NCBI RefSeq assembly: GCF_017744115.1 | Contig: NZ_JAGHQW010000011.1 | Location: 53,856-117,855 of the forward strand | Direction of reading: 5' to 3' | DNA from: Salinisphaera sp. G21_0 | GTDB lineage: Bacteria; Pseudomonadota; Gammaproteobacteria; Pseudomonadales; Endozoicomonadaceae | DNA: 64,000 bases | Shown: piece by piece, positions 9,372-17,918 of the stretch | How positions within the stretch are numbered: the first letter of the stretch is position 1 | Layout of the letters: the number at the start of each line of letters is the position of its first letter | Notes under the pieces: model-generated | The model's database searches: none | Told to the model about the DNA's origin: nothing | The model's input: the letters and a program-made list of their open reading frames with translations, nothing else | Program-made: the position numbers and the translations under genes

Positions 9372-9938
9372 CTAGAACTCAGGAACAGTGGCTTTATCCA
9401 AAGCCAGGCCGTAGCTGTTAAATTGACCATCTACAGCCTTGGCTTTGTTATGGCGCTCTATAAACAACAGAAAACTTTGCCCGTTGCTGCTGCTCTTCAG
9501 GCCAACATGAGGAAGGTGAAGTGGTTTCGAGATTTGTGCATGGATAGCCTGCTCCAATGCCTCTGACCAGGTTCCCCGCTCAAGGTGGCGCTTTTTTTGC
9601 CTCTGGTAACGGCTGTTGCCCTTAGGTTGCTTCCGGGAGTAGCAGCTGTGTTTAGAGATCCCTTCAGGTATCCCTCTGACTGGTGTCAGCAGAGCGTAAT
9701 CCCGGATAACGGAATGATTAGCCAGCACCGAATGGAAAGCATCAATATCCACCTTTTTACCAAGGATACGTATTATGCCACCCAGTGTGTGCTGTTGTCC
9801 GTAGGCTGGGAAAGCAAGACCGATTCGCCCCCCATAGGTCGGCAGCAACGAGTGCAGTGCCTGCATAAGTGCCGACACCACAGCAGACTGGATAATCTCT
9901 GGGTTGGGCAGTGCTTTTAGCTCACAGTAGCTGTCCAT
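9372..9938 (-). CDS. cas6f: Cas6f (Csy4), CRISPR repeat endoribonuclease
   Basis: 188 aa, the usual Csy4 length. It cleaves the pre-crRNA at the 3' base of the repeat stem and stays bound to the 3' hairpin of the mature crRNA as head of the Csy complex. Family marks seen: an N-terminal MDSY-x-ELK start, a His in the ALHSLL segment matching the catalytic His of Pseudomonas Csy4, a Ser in LKSSSNGQSF at the position of the second active-site residue, and a basic helix (RYQRQKKRHLERG) corresponding to the Arg-rich helix that fills the RNA groove. It ends with the family's YGL near the C-terminus. It is last in the csy operon, 2 bp after csy3. Its substrate stem CTGCC/GGCAG occurs in both arrays and also in two degenerate elements before csy1. 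Confidence 0.96.
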   Translation of the reverse strand: MDSYCELKALPNPEIIQSAVVSALMQALHSLLPTYGGRIGLAFPAYGQQHTLGGIIRILGKKVDIDAFHSVLANHSVIRDYALLTPVRGIPEGISKHSCYSRKQPKGNSRYQRQKKRHLERGTWSEALEQAIHAQISKPLHLPHVGLKSSSNGQSFLLFIERHNKAKAVDGQFNSYGLALDKATVPEF

Positions 9939-9940
9939 AA

Positions 9941-10960
9941 TTACTCCTTGCCGGATTCGCCAAAGACGCCACCACGGATCAGGATAGCCATTACATAATG
10001 CTGTTGCTCTACAGAAGGTTCTTTATCCTTGAGTACCCAATTATCAAACAGGCTGTAGAAATCCATCTTTGCCTTTGGCTGCCGGAAGGCCATGCCAAGG
10101 GTGGTTACAGATCCATAGGGCTCAATGGCGATGGGCATCATTGCATCATCACTGTACCAGGTATCAATGGTACGAATAGCATTACCGACTTTTTGCGAGT
10201 GCATGCCTGCTTGACGATTGGATTCATTGACAACGTAGAGCTCTTTGCTCTTGGTTTTTCCTGTATCCAGTACCAGCTCCTGAGAAGGGTAAACTTCCTG
10301 ACCAAAGCCGAGGCGGGCATGAGCTTCAATATTGAGAAGAATAAAATGCTCACCACGCAGACCAGAAGCTATCCATTGAGCGACAGTGGTGATTTCTTCG
10401 GACCGGTGATCAAAATTCTGCAGGCTCAGTTGGCGGGCATTATCGATGGCAACACTCTTCTCTGCGCCATCTATTTTACAGCGCACAATGACTGAAACCG
10501 ACTCACTGCCGATGCGGTTACGCCACAGCCAGCGGGCGTTAAGAATATTGGCTGCGTAACGCCTTGCCAGTTCTTCTACACCATGCTCCTGAATATATTG
10601 AGCAACAATTTCTTTCACCTTGGCCTGATAGGGTTGGTTATTACAGACACTGGGGGTGCCATCAAAAGGTATAACCTTGCAGGTGAAATTGACCTTGAGA
10701 GTGTCATTGTCATTATTCAACATGGCTACATCGACGGTTTGCAGGTTAGGTACCTGAATTTTTGCGTCCAGCTTTGCCGGGTCGCTGGCATCCTTGTTTT
10801 TCAGACGATTAGAGATAGTGCCCCGAATGGATTTGGTGCGAATGGCAATCACAGACTCCTGAGGGTGCTCCAGTTCACTGTTGAACTGACTGAATACCCC
10901 ATCGGAGATATCCAGATTACGTTCGAAGGCGAGAACTGAGGCTGTTGTTAATTTAGTCAT
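9941..10960 (-). CDS. csy3: Cas7f (Csy3), crRNA backbone subunit
   Basis: 339 aa, typical for Csy3. Six copies coat the spacer part of the crRNA in the I-F interference complex. Their thumbs flip out every sixth base of the guide, which matters for the partial guide match found upstream of csy1. Recognised by the N-terminal LTTASVLAFERNLDISDG, the NRLKNKDASDP segment and the mid-region LARRYAANILNARWLWRNR, all characteristic of Csy3. It lies between csy2 (18 bp gap) and cas6f (2 bp gap), so it is translated from the same operon mRNA. Nothing is truncated. Confidence 0.96.
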   Translation of the reverse strand: MTKLTTASVLAFERNLDISDGVFSQFNSELEHPQESVIAIRTKSIRGTISNRLKNKDASDPAKLDAKIQVPNLQTVDVAMLNNDNDTLKVNFTCKVIPFDGTPSVCNNQPYQAKVKEIVAQYIQEHGVEELARRYAANILNARWLWRNRIGSESVSVIVRCKIDGAEKSVAIDNARQLSLQNFDHRSEEITTVAQWIASGLRGEHFILLNIEAHARLGFGQEVYPSQELVLDTGKTKSKELYVVNESNRQAGMHSQKVGNAIRTIDTWYSDDAMMPIAIEPYGSVTTLGMAFRQPKAKMDFYSLFDNWVLKDKEPSVEQQHYVMAILIRGGVFGESGKE

Positions 10961-10978
10961 TGCATAACTCCTTTGATA

Positions 10979-11914
10979 TCAGTTGCCATTTTGCTCAATC
11001 AAGTACAAGCCGTTTTCACCGCTGTTCATCCGCCAGAAGGCATTATCCAGTGAGTTGAGGCTATAAGGGAAAACCCAGCGGCCAAGGCTGTAGAGTGTCT
11101 CGACATACTGGCTTGGGTAGTAGGGAGCCCGGCTATGTTGCATAGCTTCCGGTTCAAAAAGCGGTGAGATTGACTGATAGCCGACCGATATCGGCACCAG
11201 CCAGCCACGACCATGTTTGACACTGGTCGTCTTCCAGTGCACGGTTGGTTCTTTGTCTTCACCCCTGGTGGGCCGCTGCTCGGGAATATGATGCAATATC
11301 GCCGTTTCGAGAAGTGCATCCAGAGCGGTTGCATCGGGTGATTGCTGTTGTAGCTGCCTGGTAATCTCTATCAGTTCCTGACGGGCCTCCACAAGAATAA
11401 AGGCCGGTGCCAGGCGGGCTTTTAGTTGATCCAGATTTTCTGCCGGTACCAGCTCAACCGATTTGATACCAAACACACTGCCACTGGCCATTCTCTGTTG
11501 CTGCAGGGTTTGGCTGACCCAGTGACAAAACGCTTGCTCATTGTCATTAAGCCAGTCTTCGTCATCGTAGTCTGCACAGCGTATGGGGAGAACCAGGCTG
11601 ATGGTCATATCAACCTTGCCTTCTTCGACTATTGCTGCTGTCTCTCCGTTTTTCCTGATTGGGTTGCGGCTTTGATTTAATGTGTAATCGCTGAACGCAT
11701 GGGGACGATAACGCCTTACCCGGCACTCATGACTGGCTATCAATACGCCGTCAAACGTCAGGCTTGCAGGAAACCGGATTTTACGTTCAAGAGCGTGAAC
11801 AGCACCTAAAAAACCAGTCAGGGCAGGAAAACCATAACTGAGGGGGCCGGAGATCGCGTTGGCACCTTGTACCTTGATCTGGGAAATATGCAGGTAGAAA
11901 TCCACATCATTCAT
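10979..11914 (-). CDS. csy2: Cas5f (Csy2), 5'-handle binding subunit
   Basis: 311 aa. Csy2 is the Cas5-type RAMP that holds the 8-nt 5' handle of the crRNA, together with Csy1, at the tail of the complex. Seen: the N-terminal RAMP-like strand DFYLHISQIKVQGANAISGPLSYGFPA with the following LTGFLGAVHALERK, and the C-terminal YPSQYVETLYSLGRWVFPY, both typical for Csy2. The start overlaps the csy1 stop by 4 bp (ATGA), a sign of translational coupling. Length is normal and no frameshift is seen. Confidence 0.95.
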   Translation of the reverse strand: MNDVDFYLHISQIKVQGANAISGPLSYGFPALTGFLGAVHALERKIRFPASLTFDGVLIASHECRVRRYRPHAFSDYTLNQSRNPIRKNGETAAIVEEGKVDMTISLVLPIRCADYDDEDWLNDNEQAFCHWVSQTLQQQRMASGSVFGIKSVELVPAENLDQLKARLAPAFILVEARQELIEITRQLQQQSPDATALDALLETAILHHIPEQRPTRGEDKEPTVHWKTTSVKHGRGWLVPISVGYQSISPLFEPEAMQHSRAPYYPSQYVETLYSLGRWVFPYSLNSLDNAFWRMNSGENGLYLIEQNGN

Positions 11915-13275
11915 GAAAATATTCCCGCATTATTTCGCTGGCTGGCTTTAATGGTTGCTTCTATTTCCCGTCGCCATTCTATGAATTCCATATCGTCAAA
12001 GGCTGTGGCCTGTTTTTTGAATCTGGTTTGTAGCAGGTTATTCAACCAGAGTGCGAAATCCTGCATAACGGTCTGGACCCATTCACCTCTTTCCCTCTGT
12101 TGTTTGAAGGCGGTTTGACCCTCCTGGTTTGCCCGCAGAGGATCAAGCCAGAGTTTGTGTGCCATTTTTAGCTGGTAGTTTTCACTCCATCCTGCAGGAA
12201 AACTTTGTTGTACATAGGCTGCCATTTGAAGAATCTGGCCAAGAATAAGGTCGAGAGCCTCCTTGCGCTGATCGCGGATATCCTTGTTGCTGTTGGCAGC
12301 CTCGATGACTGCATACAGCATCTGCAAAGCTTCATAACAGTGATAAGCCATACTCCTGCTAAAGAAGCTTTCTTGTCGTTTGCTTAGAGAAAAATCTTGC
12401 TGTCGGGAATAGGTGGGTGGCAGGGATTCAAGCAGCAGGTTAACACCACCCTGCAGACCAGTTATTGCGCTCACATTTCTCGATTTTAAAAAGCCTCCTC
12501 CACCCAGGATACATTTTGCAATTGACGAAGTGGTGACATAGGGGGCTGATTCGCTACTTTTCTTATATCTATTAGTTTTATTTTTTTTATTGTCTTCACT
12601 GTTGCGTGCATTTTCAATTTTAGTAAATGCTTTGTAAATTAAAATGGTTGGATGAAGAGGTAGAAGGTTATGGTAACTATCTTCTTTTATCGCATTTTGC
12701 ATAGGCCAAAGTAGTTGTTTGTTAACTCCTGATGCTTTTGGCGATTCCTGTGTGCTAGTCAGAGAGTTATAAAAACTCTCTTGATATTTTTTTGAAGCCG
12801 CTATGTCATCAGAAAAAACTCCTTCCAAAGATGGATGTTTTCCGATTAGCAGGTCCCGGAGCTTATTTCCCTGAATTTGGATGTCAAAAAAATCAGCTAA
12901 TGGCAAGGCCGCAGAGTTTCCACTGGCATCCAACTCATTCCCCAAAGCTTGTTGTGAGCCGACAATTCCATTGGGAAGGTTGTTTTGGGGGCGGAAGTTA
13001 ATGTTATCCCCTTTTGAGTCTGGGTGGATACCCTTTGAAAAATGAGATCCAAATGTTAGCTGTTTAGCTAGCTTCGTTGCGAATACTTCCATTCGCATGG
13101 GCTTGGAATATTTATGCTTTGTATTCTCTATAGATTTGAGAATATTTGCTTCTGAATCGCTGCCAGGCTCTGCCTTGTCCAGTTTCTTCTGTTCTGGCTC
13201 CAGCTTGCTCTGGAGCTGCTCGCTAAGATACTGATCAATAGCCTGGATGACGTCATCACGTGTGATTGACTCCAT
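11911..13275 (-). CDS. csy1: Cas8f (Csy1), PAM-sensing large subunit
   Basis: 454 aa, in the Csy1 range. With Csy2 it forms the tail of the I-F complex and reads the CC PAM. The assignment rests on operon position, length and family-like segments: an N-terminal acidic/basic helix region, the HPTILIYKAFTKIE stretch, LLLESLPP, and a C-terminal all-helical WLNNLLQTRF-x(9)-FDDMEFIEWRREIE. The ATG at 13275 follows GAGGTG by about 9 bp on the minus strand. The 242 bp upstream contain a clear extended -10 promoter and a guide-RNA-like element that appears to target it. This is therefore the first gene of a separately transcribed csy1-csy2-csy3-cas6f unit, although cas2-3 reads toward it from upstream. 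Confidence 0.93.
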   Translation of the reverse strand: MESITRDDVIQAIDQYLSEQLQSKLEPEQKKLDKAEPGSDSEANILKSIENTKHKYSKPMRMEVFATKLAKQLTFGSHFSKGIHPDSKGDNINFRPQNNLPNGIVGSQQALGNELDASGNSAALPLADFFDIQIQGNKLRDLLIGKHPSLEGVFSDDIAASKKYQESFYNSLTSTQESPKASGVNKQLLWPMQNAIKEDSYHNLLPLHPTILIYKAFTKIENARNSEDNKKNKTNRYKKSSESAPYVTTSSIAKCILGGGGFLKSRNVSAITGLQGGVNLLLESLPPTYSRQQDFSLSKRQESFFSRSMAYHCYEALQMLYAVIEAANSNKDIRDQRKEALDLILGQILQMAAYVQQSFPAGWSENYQLKMAHKLWLDPLRANQEGQTAFKQQRERGEWVQTVMQDFALWLNNLLQTRFKKQATAFDDMEFIEWRREIEATIKASQRNNAGIFS

Positions 13276-13312
13276 GGCTTATCTTCACCTCTACTTGCTC
13301 AAAAGGAATGAC

Positions 13313-13321
13313 AGTATAGCA
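13313..13321 (-). promoter_or_regulatory. Extended -10 promoter of csy1
   Basis: On the minus strand TGCTATACT gives TG-N-TATACT, a 5/6 match to the -10 box with the extended -10 TG. Start of transcription would fall near 13306, leaving a ~30-nt leader with GAGGTG before the csy1 ATG. The -35 region (about 13335-13341) is weak and is overlapped by the PAM-flanked site described next. Confidence 0.65.
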
Positions 13322-13332
13322 AATTATTTTTG

Positions 13333-13366
13333 CCATGCATGTGCGTTTCTAAAGATTTTATAAAGA
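13333..13366 (+). promoter_or_regulatory. PAM-flanked partial protospacer in the csy1 promoter (putative Csy operator)
   Basis: CC at 13333-13334 is the I-F PAM. The 16 bases that follow (13335-13350) equal the spacer-like segment at 13427-13442 at 14 positions; mismatches are only at 6 and 12. After position 16 the match fades (17, 18 and 20 differ). A Csy complex bound here would cover the -35 region of csy1. Limited pairing would be expected to permit binding but not Cas3 recruitment and cleavage. Confidence 0.7.
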
Positions 13367-13386
13367 CCTACAAATTTTTATGGCTG

Positions 13387-13395
13387 TGTTAGACT
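13387..13395 (+). promoter_or_regulatory. Possible promoter of the repeat-flanked guide RNA
   Basis: TGTTAGACT on the plus strand reads TG-N-TAGACT, an extended -10 with a 4/6 hexamer. Its -35 position (13367-13372, CCTACA) matches only in the last three bases. The predicted start near 13402 would place the 5' end just before the first stem at 13404. Weak on its own; supported by the terminator and element order. Confidence 0.4.
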
Positions 13396-13398
13396 TTC

Positions 13399-13506
13399 AC
13401 CCTCTGCCGAGCAGGCAGCTTATAAAATGCAAGTGCGGTTCTTTACGCACAAATTACTGCCGAACAGGCAGACTCCTGAAGGGCTTTCTGTTGGAAGCTC
13501 TTTTTT
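13399..13506 (+). ncRNA. CreR-like Cas-regulating guide RNA (degenerate repeat, spacer, degenerate repeat, terminator)
   Basis: Repeat-like unit 1 keeps the stem CTGCC/GGCAG (loop GAGCA) at 13404-13418 and an 8-nt handle CTTATAAA (13419-13426; the array has CTTAGAAA). A 25-nt spacer-like segment follows (13427-13451). Repeat-like unit 2 (13452-13479) keeps the same stem with loop GAACA but has lost its handle. It runs into an intrinsic terminator. The first 16 spacer bases match the csy1 promoter in exact register with a CC PAM. Cas6f could process this RNA and the Csy complex could load it and repress csy1. Such RNAs (CreR) are known from several type I systems. Expression here is not shown. 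Confidence 0.75.
13478..13506 (+). terminator. Intrinsic terminator of the CreR-like RNA
   Basis: AGGGCTTTC (13480-13488), loop TGTT, GGAAGCTCT (13493-13501), with two G-U pairs and up to two more pairs at the base, then six T (13501-13506). The T-tract exists only on the plus strand, so it ends a transcript that is antisense to the cas operon. No annotated plus-strand gene needs it, which points to a separate small RNA. Confidence 0.75.
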
Positions 13507-13517
13507 GTATGGCAGGC

Positions 13518-16500
13518 TTAGCTTGGCCAGAATCCAAACCATGGATGGAAGCACCAGCTCCTCTCTTTAGCCAATCGTATAGAAGCAAAGCGGATAGCCG
13601 TCTTTAGTGATGATTCGTTACCCAGTTGTGCACAGAGATCATCCAGTGCCGTGTGGTAATCACTGACTAGCCATGGCTGGCTTGTGGTACTTTCCGGTAC
13701 AAACTCTTGATAAGCAAACTTGCTGTTTATACTGTCCTGCCCTAAGGGATTCTCCCAGGCTTTTTCTGCGTAACGGAATCGAATACCTGAACAGGAGTCC
13801 TCGTCAGGCACCGCAACAACATCAACTTGCGGTATCGGATCGTATCGAAATGGCGTCGCCCGCTGCATATGGGTGTTGGCCTGTGCTGCACTGTTGTTCT
13901 GCCAGAAGGCATTGACAACGTTGGTACCCGTTGCGTTGAGCAGATCAGCCATAACCGCGTGTTCAAGGTCGGCTAGCCGTTGGGTTGGCTGGAGATGAGC
14001 GGGCCTGGCTATTCGGGGGATCGAATTGATATTGGCCAGCTGCTGATCAGTAATCAGGTCATCGGAGCAGCGATGACTATTGAGAAGATGGTTGTTGCTC
14101 TCAAATCCGGGCCGCAGGAAGACGGGGACGCCGACCCCCAAAGTACTCCCGGCCTGCAGGGCTTTGATATTGCTATCAAGAATCAGCACATTGGCTTCGG
14201 TCACTACCTTGTCTGGCCGGTGTCGCCAGACTCGCCCAACCAGCTGAATGATTGAGCGCATGGATGATGGCTCAATAATGGCCCAGTCGTAATCGTGATC
14301 CCGACCCACTTCAGCAACGGCTGTGGCGAGAACGATAAAAATATGATGTTTTTTATCACCACTGTGAACGGCGTTGGTAATTTCCGGATGGTCAAACAGA
14401 TTCTTACCATTATTCCGGTTAAGAATGCGATCCAGCTTATGTTCCAGCCGACTGCGTAAAAAGAGCAATTGACGGGCGTGATAACAGCAGATGTGTAGTT
14501 GGATATTCTTTGGCAACGGTGACTGGTACAGTGCCCTGGCCAGATCAACCATCGGATCAATATTGGCCATCCGTATCAGTCCAACACTGGCGGTTCTGTC
14601 ACTTGCAGGGCAGGTTTCATGGTAGTTATTGTGCAGGCGCGTACAGGCATCGGTAATAATTTGGGCCAGAGTGCGGTTGTGAATTTTTTCCTCCTCAGTT
14701 GCCCGGGGAAGTGCTGTGGGCAGAATCTCTCCCACACGTTTCGGTGGCAGCGCGTTCAACGCTTTAATACGCTTGCGAGTGAATTGTGTATGGCGTTCGG
14801 CAAAGGTTTGTTCGTTACTGCATGGCTCAATATGCTGGTGGAATTCATCAAACCATGCACAGTAGACCCCTGTGCTTTTCCCATTCTGGTTGAGCTGCCA
14901 TAGCTGGCGACCTTTCTGGTAGGCTACATAGAGCCCTTGAACCAGATCGGGTGTCAGGGTTGCCGAAGAGAGCAGGACATTACTCCCCATCATACCTGCC
15001 ATATGCACCAGACGACTCAGGGCAGGCAGGTCATTTTGATCAAAGTCATCCGGCTCATCAAGAATAAGATCGCTGGTCAGCAGGCGGAGGATTGGCACAA
15101 TATGTCGTCCACCGCGCAGCGTTTCTGTGGCGCTGATAATGTGGTCAACAGTGCAGGAAACCACCGGTGCATAGAGCAGGTCGCTGGCTTTTGGGTCTTG
15201 AATAATGGTTCCCAGGGTTGATTTATCCAGTACACAGTTTTCGTAGTCGAGTTTATCGATAATCAGATCGCTGGCTGATTCACTGCCGTTATCCTCTGAA
15301 CTCTCCTCTGCCGCCTGCTGCTGTAAATCAAACAAAGTGCGTTGTGCTGCACCACCAACCAGGATAGCCAGTTCGGTATCATCCAGGTTTAGTCTTTCCC
15401 GCAGAGCTATCCCTGTCTGAAGGGTCAATACCCGCAAGCCCAGGGCAATGGTAAAGCGGGGGCCCCGCTCGGGATCAGCGAGTGCGGCCATAATCCGTGC
15501 ATTGCCCAAGGTTTTACCACAGCCAGTGCTGGCCAGGTTCACACCAAAGAAGCCTTGCTGACGAGCCTCTTTCTGATGCTTTTTCACCAGGTTCCAACTT
15601 TGGTTTTGCCACTGAAACCTTGGCGTTGAAGTACGTTTGGAAAATGGGCTGATATCTTCGAGGTACGGCAGTTCGTGGGCAAACCGTGGTAGTAATCGCG
15701 CAAAATCACCCGTAAACCGGGCAACCCCCAGCAAGTGTTCATCCAACGCTTGTTTTGGTTGTTTTGACTGGCGATCAGTATTAGCGATCAGTGACGTTGT
15801 AAGGCTTTGGTCGCCGGTGACGCGGCGTTGGTCATCCGCAGGCAGGCTGGAGTAGTTATGGTCACCCACCATAAGACATAAACGCGCCAAATGCATCAAC
15901 AGTGGATTATTTGTTTCCGGTAAGTTCAAGAGCGGAGGATGGTTTAATGCTTTAGTTGCCCAGCGCTTCACGGTTTTCTGCCACACCAGGCTGTCTGTGG
16001 CCTGAGCGGAAAAGCGCCAAAAATCGCCCACGTCATTGCGTTCATTTTGCGCTTTTTCCGAGAAAACCCAGTAGTTATAAGCAGACAGTCGTTTGTAGAA
16101 GCGAGCAATATCCAGTCCCAAAAATTTGGATTGATGGCGCAGTTTCTCCCTTTCTCTGAAATTATGCCTGTCATCACAAGGGAGTCGGTGGTGGGTAACC
16201 GTCAACCAGGCAACCAGTTGTGCCAATGGGGGAAGATGGGCAATACCTTTGGATCTATTCTTGTGTGCATAGTCGTTGTAAAGGGAGTCAACCCAATTGG
16301 GGTGCTGTTTGAAATAGACGGGAAGGTTGCATAACCTTGCCAGCCACTCCTTATCCGTCGAGCAGCCAGAAATCAGTGCTTCAAAAAGGCGCAGGGATAG
16401 CCACTCGTGACGGTAAGGGTCCGATTGTTGATTCCCGGATTCTTTAAGTTTTCGCTGGAATCCAACCGTTGCTTTACCCAGGTCATGCAGGAGTGCAGCG

Positions 16501-16853
16501 AGTACGGCAACAATCTGTATAGAGGTTGCCATAGCCCAGCTGTTTTCCCACTCTGTGCCAATCAGAGTTCGCCGGGTTTGATTGACTGGCACCAGGCCTT
16601 TGTTACTAAAGGCATTGCGTTTGCCCACCACCCAAACCAGCTCACTGCGCGACCGTGACCGAAGCCAGTGACAGCTGACTGCTGTGCTTTTGGTCGCTGT
16701 TTTTCTCAGCAGTTTTTTAACGGCGTTTAATCCATCCTGAGTAATAATGGTTTGCCAGGTGTTGTCACCAATTCGATCCGCAAAAGCATCCAGAACCCGT
16801 CGTGTTTTTTTCAGGGCATTTTTTTCGCACTGGGAGATAAAGGTGACCATCAT
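13518..16853 (-). CDS. cas3f: Cas2-3 fusion, type I-F helicase-nuclease with Cas2 domain
   Basis: 1111 aa. In I-F systems Cas2 is fused to Cas3, so one protein serves both spacer acquisition (with Cas1) and target degradation. Seen in order: a Cas2-like N-terminal domain (about 1-95), an HD nuclease core (LLHDLGKA, near 120), a Walker A (STGCGKT, near 440), a DExx box (LILDEPDDF), motif III (SSATL) and an SF2 motif VI (QLVGRVWRHRPD, near 890), then a C-terminal domain. All motifs are intact, so an active nuclease is expected. It starts 6 bp after the cas1 stop, hence coexpressed with cas1. It stops 242 bp before csy1; that gap is unusually long for this operon and holds the regulatory element. 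Confidence 0.96.
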   Translation of the reverse strand: MMVTFISQCEKNALKKTRRVLDAFADRIGDNTWQTIITQDGLNAVKKLLRKTATKSTAVSCHWLRSRSRSELVWVVGKRNAFSNKGLVPVNQTRRTLIGTEWENSWAMATSIQIVAVLAALLHDLGKATVGFQRKLKESGNQQSDPYRHEWLSLRLFEALISGCSTDKEWLARLCNLPVYFKQHPNWVDSLYNDYAHKNRSKGIAHLPPLAQLVAWLTVTHHRLPCDDRHNFREREKLRHQSKFLGLDIARFYKRLSAYNYWVFSEKAQNERNDVGDFWRFSAQATDSLVWQKTVKRWATKALNHPPLLNLPETNNPLLMHLARLCLMVGDHNYSSLPADDQRRVTGDQSLTTSLIANTDRQSKQPKQALDEHLLGVARFTGDFARLLPRFAHELPYLEDISPFSKRTSTPRFQWQNQSWNLVKKHQKEARQQGFFGVNLASTGCGKTLGNARIMAALADPERGPRFTIALGLRVLTLQTGIALRERLNLDDTELAILVGGAAQRTLFDLQQQAAEESSEDNGSESASDLIIDKLDYENCVLDKSTLGTIIQDPKASDLLYAPVVSCTVDHIISATETLRGGRHIVPILRLLTSDLILDEPDDFDQNDLPALSRLVHMAGMMGSNVLLSSATLTPDLVQGLYVAYQKGRQLWQLNQNGKSTGVYCAWFDEFHQHIEPCSNEQTFAERHTQFTRKRIKALNALPPKRVGEILPTALPRATEEEKIHNRTLAQIITDACTRLHNNYHETCPASDRTASVGLIRMANIDPMVDLARALYQSPLPKNIQLHICCYHARQLLFLRSRLEHKLDRILNRNNGKNLFDHPEITNAVHSGDKKHHIFIVLATAVAEVGRDHDYDWAIIEPSSMRSIIQLVGRVWRHRPDKVVTEANVLILDSNIKALQAGSTLGVGVPVFLRPGFESNNHLLNSHRCSDDLITDQQLANINSIPRIARPAHLQPTQRLADLEHAVMADLLNATGTNVVNAFWQNNSAAQANTHMQRATPFRYDPIPQVDVVAVPDEDSCSGIRFRYAEKAWENPLGQDSINSKFAYQEFVPESTTSQPWLVSDYHTALDDLCAQLGNESSLKTAIRFASIRLAKERSWCFHPWFGFWPS

Positions 16854-16859
16854 GGCTGA

Positions 16860-17801
16860 TTACTCCCAGTCAGATTTCAAGGCGATTGCTTTTACCTGGT
16901 CAAACATAACATCCAGAGCCTTATGATCCGTAAAAGCCTGCAAACACTGTTGCCGGAACTCTTGCTCTGTGGCACCTTCCTTCGCACATATAAACGACCA
17001 TGGAAGAACCAGCGTATCCTTGATGAGATCAGCTACATCAAATACCAGGGCTCCCCGCCGGGTTTTGCCGTGCATGACTGCAAAGCCGTGAGGGATACCT
17101 AATGCCCAAAGCGTGGTTGCTGCCAGTCCGTAAGCCAGATAATTACCATGATTCAAAAAGCTGTTGGCCTGATCTTCTGCGCTGCGTTCACGGGTAAATG
17201 AGCCATAACCGGTTTGCCGTGCTGCAAACTTATACAACGTCTTGGTCAGCCGGGCCTCTGCCTGTAGCAAATCATTGACTTTACCTACCTTGTTGATTGT
17301 GCTTTCAGTACTCTCAAGCTCAGGCATTATGATATCAATGAGAAAGCCTTCACTCTTAAGGTCCCGGTCTTTGCTCCAGATGGTTTTCATAAACTGAATT
17401 CTGGCGAGCTGCAATTGTTTGGCTGCCTGCAATCGTTTCTGGTCATCAAACCAGAACTGCATCCAGCCTTGCATGTATTCCGTGGGGCGATATTCACTTT
17501 GCGGCGATAACCATTCCACTTCATTTGCCATAAGTAAGGGAGTGCCGCCGCCACCGCAAAAGCCAATTAACACACCAGCGGAAGCCAGCATACGAACAGC
17601 CGCCTGGGTGATGGAGGTTCCGTTTCCCAATAGCAGGCAGGTGGTATTGGCAATGGGGATATTCCAATACTGGTTATTATTTTTGGCTTCGGTGAGATAG
17701 AGCACCCGACCATCCTTCTGCATGATCCGGCACTTTTCCAGGTAATAGATATTGGCCCTTTTGGAATGCAGAATCGCCTTGAGATCAGTCAGCACTTCCA
17801 T
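16860..17801 (-). CDS. cas1: Cas1, CRISPR integrase (type I-F)
   Basis: 313 aa. Cas1 with Cas2-3 captures prespacers and integrates them at the leader end of the arrays. Seen: the I-F Cas1 N-terminus (LKAILHSKRANIYYLEKCRI), GGGGTPL, and the C-terminal all-helical catalytic domain. That domain contains GNYLAYG, the metal-ligand His in FAVMHGK and the Asp in LVFDVADLIKD. AGGAG stands 11 bp before the ATG. It is the first gene of the minus-strand cas operon. Its upstream region is shared with the divergent leader of array 2, and a repeat-like stem-loop lies 120 bp before its start. Confidence 0.96.
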   Translation of the reverse strand: MEVLTDLKAILHSKRANIYYLEKCRIMQKDGRVLYLTEAKNNNQYWNIPIANTTCLLLGNGTSITQAAVRMLASAGVLIGFCGGGGTPLLMANEVEWLSPQSEYRPTEYMQGWMQFWFDDQKRLQAAKQLQLARIQFMKTIWSKDRDLKSEGFLIDIIMPELESTESTINKVGKVNDLLQAEARLTKTLYKFAARQTGYGSFTRERSAEDQANSFLNHGNYLAYGLAATTLWALGIPHGFAVMHGKTRRGALVFDVADLIKDTLVLPWSFICAKEGATEQEFRQQCLQAFTDHKALDVMFDQVKAIALKSDWE

Positions 17802-17918
17802 TGTGAGATACTCCTGTGCTGAACTCTATCGTTCATTCTACGCGTCAGATGCTTATGGGTAGCAGAGATAGAGGGAAACGCTGCTTGTATTTTGATCAAC
17901 TTATCTGCCTTGTTTTGC

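Noticed and set aside
10138..10495. Plus-strand open frames antisense to csy3
   Set aside because: They follow csy3 codon structure, lack start signals, and the minus-strand gene is certain.
13380..13607. 75-residue plus-strand open frame covering the cas2-3/csy1 gap
   Set aside because: It crosses the repeat-like stems and the terminator and runs into cas2-3. The structured RNA reading explains the sequence better than a protein.
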